This document shows positions 58,387-64,000 of a stretch of DNA of 64,000 nucleotides, one piece after another. Positions within the stretch are counted from its first letter, which is position 1. Each line of letters begins with the position of its first letter. The position numbers were made by a program, and so were the translations under genes. Below the pieces are notes generated by a model. That model was not told the origin of the DNA and made no database searches. It saw only the letters and a list, made by a program, of their open reading frames with translations. This stretch comes from Chitinophagaceae bacterium (GTDB lineage Bacteria; Bacteroidota; Bacteroidia; Chitinophagales; Chitinophagaceae): the NCBI GenBank assembly GCA_025363355.1, contig JANYEB010000037.1, positions 1-64,000 on the forward strand, given 5' to 3'.

Positions 58387-61300
58387 ATGGAATCTCTCAA
58401 ACGCTTGCCAATCTTAGTATTGGCTTTATCAGTATGTGTATTATCTATTAGTTTTTCATCTTGCAAAAAGAAAAAATTATTTCAGGTTGACCCCGAGTTT
58501 AGCAAGTATATCGATGCATATACTTCTGGTGTTGTTTCTAAAAAAACTTCATTTAAAATTCAACTGGCAACAGATGCCGCTGCCACTCATACTGTCAATG
58601 AAAACATTAAAGAAACATTGTTTGAATTTTCTCCTGCTGTGGAGGGAAAAGCATTTTGGGTGGATGCAAGAACAATAGAATTTAAACCAAACAAAGATTT
58701 AGATATTGATAAGCTGTATGAAGTAGAATTCAAGCTGAGCAAGGTTTTGAACGTACCCCAAAAATTTAAAGAATTTAGGTTTAATGTTCAAACAGCAAAA
58801 CCATCATTCCAAATTAATGATAATGGTTTACGAAGTTTAGGCAAAGAAACAATGATGCTGACTGGCGAAATTGTTACTGCCGATGTGGAAGAAAGCAAAA
58901 AGGTAGAAAGTATTTTATCTGCAACAATTAACACATCAAATCTTGCTATAAAATGGCAGCATAATGAGATTAATAAAACCCATAGTTATACAATAGAAAA
59001 TATCAAAAGAACTAATGCTGCTGGTAGCTTGATATTGAAGTGGGATGGAGCACCAATTAGTGCTAATATAAAAGATCAGAAAGAGATTTCTATTCCTGCA
59101 ATTGGAGATTTTAAAGTAATGGATATTAAAGTTATTCAAGAGCAGGAGCAATATGCATTGGTGCAGTTTAGTGATCCATTAATGATTGGTCAGCAACTTG
59201 AAGGCCTAATTGGCATTAGCCAGCAAGAAAATCTTAGTTACACAATACTTGGTAGCGAAGTAAAAGTATATGCCAGTGGTAAATTGGATGGCGGTTATAC
59301 TGCAACTGTTTTAGAAGGCATTCAAAATATGTGGGGCGATAAATTAACAAAGGCTTTCACCTCTCAAATATTTTTTGAAAATCGATTACCATCAGTAAAA
59401 ATTCACGGCAAAGGAGTGATTTTACCTAATAGTGGAGGTAAAATTTTATTACCTTTCGATGCAACAAATCTTAAAGCTGTTGATGTTAGTATTATTAAAG
59501 TGTATGAAAATAATATCCCTCAGTTTTTTCAAAATAATAAAATAGATGGTGATGATAATTTAAGAAGAGTAGCTCGACCAACTGTGCAGGCTACTGTTAA
59601 ACTAGATGATGATAAAAGCCTGAATCTTCACAAAAAGAACAGGTTTTCTTTAGACCTTGATAAATATATAAAAACTGAACCGGGAGCCATCTATCATATC
59701 ACCATTGGCTTCAGACCTTCATATTCACTATATACCTGCACCACAAAACCTGATGGTGATGAAGAAAGTAATAATGAAGATGAAGAAGAATATCGTTATG
59801 GCAGAGATGAAAATGTAGATGATGACGATGCTTTTTGGCGTAGATATGATAGTTATTATCCTTATGGATACAACTGGGATCAAAGAGATAATCCTTGCAG
59901 CAAAGCTTATTATAATAAAGAAAGATTTGCATCAAGAAATATTCTTGCAACCAATATTGGCTTAACTGCAAAGCGTGGTAGTAACAACAGTTTGATGGTG
60001 GCTGTAAATAATATCATTAGCACTGAACCAATTGCTGGGGTTGAATTACAGGCATTGGATTATCAGCAACAGATAGTTGGTAAAGGCAGTACTAACAGTG
60101 ATGGTATTGCTATGCTTGAATTAAAACGAAAACCTTATTTACTTGTTGCAAAAAAAGGAAACGAGAAAAGTTATTTAAGATTAGATGATGGTAGCAGTTT
60201 GCCATTAGCAAGATTTAATATTGATGGAGCTCAGGTGAAAAACGGTATCAAAGGCTTTGTGTTTGGAGAACGTGGAGTATGGCGTCCTGGTGATAGCTTA
60301 TTCTTGGGCTGCATTATTGAAGATAAAGAAAAGAAATTGCCTGCAGGTCATCCTGTAGAAATGGAATTGATTTCTCCAAGAGGTCAACTTTATAAACGAC
60401 TGGTTACACCTAACGCAGAAGATGGATACAATGTATTTAGAACTGCAACAGATGCCAATGCTCCAACTGGCAACTGGTTATGTAAAGTAAAAGTGGGTGG
60501 TGCTGTTTTTGAAAAAACAATTAAGATAGAAACTGTAATGCCTAACCGACTAAAGATTGATTTAAACTTTGGTGATGCAAAAGCTTTGGGTAAAAACGTT
60601 ACGGCTCAGGGAACACTTTCTGCAAAATGGTTATTTGGTGCCGATGCTCAAAATTTAAAAGCAAGAGTTGATGCACAACTTTATAGAAAGAATACCATGT
60701 TTGAAAAGTATAGTGATTATGAGTTTGACAATCCGATTTCATCTTTTTCATCTCAATCAAAAACAATATTTGATGGGAGTTTAAATGAAAAAGGTGTTGC
60801 TAATATTAGTCCACAGTTCGAAGCTGGAAATGATGCACCAGGAATGTTGCTAGCCAATTTGATGGTGAAAGTATTTGAACCTGGTGGCAATTTCAGTATG
60901 GATAATATCAGTTTTCCATACCATCCATATTCATCATATATTGGTTTAAAAATACCAGAAGAAACCAGTGGCTGGGGTTATTTACAAAACAATAAAATAT
61001 ATCCTCTAAAGCTTGTTGATGTAAATACAAATGGAATAGCAACTAGTGGTAATACAGATGTGGAAGTGCAGTTGTATAAAATTCAATGGAGATGGTGGTG
61101 GGATAGAAGTGAAGACGATTTTAGCAACTTTACACAAGACTCCTACAACAAACTCATTAAAAAAGAAACACAATCTATTGCTGCTGGTAAAGGTGTATAT
61201 AATCTAAAACTAACTGCTGCCGATTATGGTCGCTATCTTATTTTATTTAAGGATATAAGAAGCGGACACACTACTGGAAAATCTTTTTATGTGGATGATT

Positions 61301-63948
61301 ATGTACATCAAAGCTATGCAGAGCAAAACGATGCATCTTCAATTGCAATGTTATCTTTTACATCAGATAAAGCTAAATATAGTGTGGGCGAGGAATGTAA
61401 ATTAACAGTGCCTTCTCCTGCAAATGGTAAAATGCTTGTGAGCATTGAAACAGGAACCAAAGTGTTGCAAACAAAATGGGTGAGCACAAGCAAAGGTGAA
61501 ACAAACTATAGTTTTAAGATTGATAGAACTATGACACCAAATATTTATGTAAATATCAGTATGCTACAACCACACGCCCAAACATTAAACGACTTACCTA
61601 TAAGAATGTATGGTGTAATTCCTGTTGAGGTGGAGGATAAAAATACCATCCTGAAACCTATTATTAAAATGAACGATGTCATTAGGCCCGAAGAAAAAAC
61701 TTCTATCACAGTATCTGAACAAAATGGCCAATCAATGACTTATTGCATCGCCATTGTTGATGAAGGACTGCTTGATTTAACACATTTTAAAACGCCGAAT
61801 CCGCATAGTGCATTTTATGCCAAAGAAGCATTAGGTGTTAAAAGCTGGGATGTGTATGATTATGTTATTGGTGCCTGGGGTGGTCAGCTAGATAGAATAC
61901 TTACAATTGGTGGTGATGCTGAGGGGGACGATGCTGCTAAAACACGCAGAGCTAACAGATTTAAATCTATAGTGCAATACTATGGACCATTTAAAACTAA
62001 CGGTGGTAGTAAAACACACAGCTTTACTTTACCTAACTATATGGGTAGTGTTAGGGCAATGGTGATAGCAGCAGGCAATGGTGCTTATGGTGCTGCTGAA
62101 AAAAGTGTAAAGGTGAAAAAACCTTTGATGCTTTTGGCAACAATGCCTAGAGTTTTAGGTCCTGGTGAGGATTTAAAAATTCCTGTAACTGTTTTTTCAA
62201 CAGATAATAATATCAAAAATGTAAACATTAGTATTCAAAGTAATCCAATGATTGAAGTGCCTACTGGTGCTACTAACATCACGTTTAACGCAACAGGAGA
62301 GCAGGTAATTTATATCAACGCTAAAGTTAAAAATACAACAGGTATTGGTAAGATAAAAGTGGTGGCAAGTAGTGGCAATACATCTGCCTATCACGAAATA
62401 GAAATTGATGTGCGTAATCCAAACCCTTATATCACGCAGGTTTCAGAATACACACTGCAGGCAGGGCAAAGTATGAACGCTACTGTAGCAACAATTGGCG
62501 ATGCAAGTAGCAGTAAAGCAACTGTTGAAATTTCATCTATCCCAGCTATCAATTTACAAAAGCGATTATCTTATTTAATTCAATATCCACACGGATGTAT
62601 AGAACAAACAACTTCGTCTGTATTTCCTCAATTAGCATTAAATAGTTTGATGGATTTGAATGATAAACAAAAAGCAGATATTGATAGAAATATTAAAGTA
62701 GCTATTCAAAAAATACAAAACTTTCAAACAGGTGATGGTGGCTTTAGTTACTGGGCAGGCAATATGGATGCTGATGAATGGGGAACAAATTATGCTGGCC
62801 ATTTTTTATTAGAAGCTAGTGCTAAAGGATTCAATGTTTCTTCTTCTATGCTTGGCTCGTGGAAAGCATATCAACGTAATAAAGCAAACGCCTGGAGCAT
62901 TTCTGCTGCTCCTTGGTATGGTACAGATTTAACACAGGCTTACAGGCTCTATCTTCTGGCATTGGCAAAAGCTCCAGAACAAGGTGCTATGAACAGACTA
63001 AGAGAATCTAAGTTTATTACTGCCGAAGCTAAATGGAGATTAGCTGCTGCTTATTACCTCTGTGGACAAACACAAGTTGCCAATATGCTGATTAGTGGTT
63101 TACCAACAACATTTTCTCCACGCCCTTATTGGGGTATCAGCTATGGTAGTGATGTGCGAGATGATGCAATGGTGCTGGAAGCATTAGCATTAATGAAACG
63201 TCGTGGTGAAGCAGAGCAACTAGTGAGAACTATTGCTAGTAAACTATCTCAGGAAACTTGGTATAGCACACAGACTACAGCTTATAGTTTAATAGCCATT
63301 GCAAAGTATTGTGGCGATAATGGTGGCCAAAAAATTACCGCTAGTGGAACAGCTGGAGCGACCAATATTAATATCAACTCTAACTCTAGTATTGCACAGC
63401 AAGTAGTGGGCTGGCAAAATGGCAAAGCCGTTGTAAAGCTTACCAATAAAGGGTCTAATGTTTTGTACGTAAGACTGATTAATCAGGGACAACCCATTGG
63501 AATGAATCCTGTGGCATACAAAAACAATCCAAATGTATTGCAGCTAAGTGTTATTTATTTAAACACAAATGGAGTCCCAATTGATGTTGCCAAACTTAAA
63601 CAAGGAACCGATTTTGTGGCAAAGGTTGTTATTACAAATCCTGGCACAAGGGGTGCTTATTCTCAAATGGCTTTATCACAAATGTTTCCTAGTGGATGGG
63701 AAATTTTGAACACAAGAATGTATAATAGTGAGGGTGCATTTCAATCATCTAAAAGTGATTATATGGATATTAGAGATGATAGGGTGTATCAATATTTTAA
63801 TATCAACAGCAAAGAAACGCTTACCTATTATGTGCAGTTAAATGCAGCTTATTTAGGCAAATATTATTTGCCAGGTGTTTATTGCGAAGCAATGTATGAT
63901 AACACAATTAGTGCAGGTACTAGTGGCAGGGTGGTAGAAGTGGAGTAA
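58387..63948 (+). CDS. Bacterial alpha-2-macroglobulin family lipoprotein
   Basis: Lipobox SISFSSCK; VYDYVIGAWGGQ, GFVFGERGVWRPGDSLFLG MG domains; thioester motif GCIEQTTS (CIEQ at 62596-62607). Confidence 0.94.
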   Translation: MESLKRLPILVLALSVCVLSISFSSCKKKKLFQVDPEFSKYIDAYTSGVVSKKTSFKIQLATDAAATHTVNENIKETLFEFSPAVEGKAFWVDARTIEFKPNKDLDIDKLYEVEFKLSKVLNVPQKFKEFRFNVQTAKPSFQINDNGLRSLGKETMMLTGEIVTADVEESKKVESILSATINTSNLAIKWQHNEINKTHSYTIENIKRTNAAGSLILKWDGAPISANIKDQKEISIPAIGDFKVMDIKVIQEQEQYALVQFSDPLMIGQQLEGLIGISQQENLSYTILGSEVKVYASGKLDGGYTATVLEGIQNMWGDKLTKAFTSQIFFENRLPSVKIHGKGVILPNSGGKILLPFDATNLKAVDVSIIKVYENNIPQFFQNNKIDGDDNLRRVARPTVQATVKLDDDKSLNLHKKNRFSLDLDKYIKTEPGAIYHITIGFRPSYSLYTCTTKPDGDEESNNEDEEEYRYGRDENVDDDDAFWRRYDSYYPYGYNWDQRDNPCSKAYYNKERFASRNILATNIGLTAKRGSNNSLMVAVNNIISTEPIAGVELQALDYQQQIVGKGSTNSDGIAMLELKRKPYLLVAKKGNEKSYLRLDDGSSLPLARFNIDGAQVKNGIKGFVFGERGVWRPGDSLFLGCIIEDKEKKLPAGHPVEMELISPRGQLYKRLVTPNAEDGYNVFRTATDANAPTGNWLCKVKVGGAVFEKTIKIETVMPNRLKIDLNFGDAKALGKNVTAQGTLSAKWLFGADAQNLKARVDAQLYRKNTMFEKYSDYEFDNPISSFSSQSKTIFDGSLNEKGVANISPQFEAGNDAPGMLLANLMVKVFEPGGNFSMDNISFPYHPYSSYIGLKIPEETSGWGYLQNNKIYPLKLVDVNTNGIATSGNTDVEVQLYKIQWRWWWDRSEDDFSNFTQDSYNKLIKKETQSIAAGKGVYNLKLTAADYGRYLILFKDIRSGHTTGKSFYVDDYVHQSYAEQNDASSIAMLSFTSDKAKYSVGEECKLTVPSPANGKMLVSIETGTKVLQTKWVSTSKGETNYSFKIDRTMTPNIYVNISMLQPHAQTLNDLPIRMYGVIPVEVEDKNTILKPIIKMNDVIRPEEKTSITVSEQNGQSMTYCIAIVDEGLLDLTHFKTPNPHSAFYAKEALGVKSWDVYDYVIGAWGGQLDRILTIGGDAEGDDAAKTRRANRFKSIVQYYGPFKTNGGSKTHSFTLPNYMGSVRAMVIAAGNGAYGAAEKSVKVKKPLMLLATMPRVLGPGEDLKIPVTVFSTDNNIKNVNISIQSNPMIEVPTGATNITFNATGEQVIYINAKVKNTTGIGKIKVVASSGNTSAYHEIEIDVRNPNPYITQVSEYTLQAGQSMNATVATIGDASSSKATVEISSIPAINLQKRLSYLIQYPHGCIEQTTSSVFPQLALNSLMDLNDKQKADIDRNIKVAIQKIQNFQTGDGGFSYWAGNMDADEWGTNYAGHFLLEASAKGFNVSSSMLGSWKAYQRNKANAWSISAAPWYGTDLTQAYRLYLLALAKAPEQGAMNRLRESKFITAEAKWRLAAAYYLCGQTQVANMLISGLPTTFSPRPYWGISYGSDVRDDAMVLEALALMKRRGEAEQLVRTIASKLSQETWYSTQTTAYSLIAIAKYCGDNGGQKITASGTAGATNININSNSSIAQQVVGWQNGKAVVKLTNKGSNVLYVRLINQGQPIGMNPVAYKNNPNVLQLSVIYLNTNGVPIDVAKLKQGTDFVAKVVITNPGTRGAYSQMALSQMFPSGWEILNTRMYNSEGAFQSSKSDYMDIRDDRVYQYFNINSKETLTYYVQLNAAYLGKYYLPGVYCEAMYDNTISAGTSGRVVEVE

Positions 63949-64000
63949 TGATAAGAAATGATTTCTTTATTGATAGTTCATCCGTTTAAACAATTAAACG

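Overview
The window is an AT-rich chromosomal segment from a Bacteroidota bacterium, probably Chitinophagales/Chitinophagaceae. Supporting evidence: a T9SS type-A sorting domain, a PorV/PorQ-like protein, TAnnTTTG-type promoters, a metH lacking its Hcy domain, and a Bacteroidota-type rpoC. Most of it is ordinary housekeeping content: metG (5'-truncated), acpP-fabF-rnc, a CBM20-type malQ, PBP2, kdsB, dgkA, a creD locus, metH, acyl-CoA dehydrogenase, ABC-F, amidase, dsbD, kup, rpoC, holB and an alpha-2-macroglobulin. No rRNA, tRNA, CRISPR array, transposase or prophage was recognised. The most unusual region is about 30.6-38.8 kb. It holds a TPR histidine kinase, a convergent LytTR response regulator, exact 21-bp-period direct repeats (CATCCACAAAAAAAG...) shared between the regulator promoter and the promoter of a giant Cys-repeat T9SS protein, and an exact 6 x 41-bp noncoding tandem array with a TTTCA-N3-TGAAA dyad in each unit. 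Other points worth checking are a perfect 38-bp palindrome inside the kinase gene, rpoC without an adjacent rpoB (with its own promoter and a 22-bp perfect palindrome upstream), and intergenic-type short palindromes or repeats inside or at the ends of coding genes (metG linker, malQ linker, acyl-CoA dehydrogenase N-terminus, MarR stop codon).
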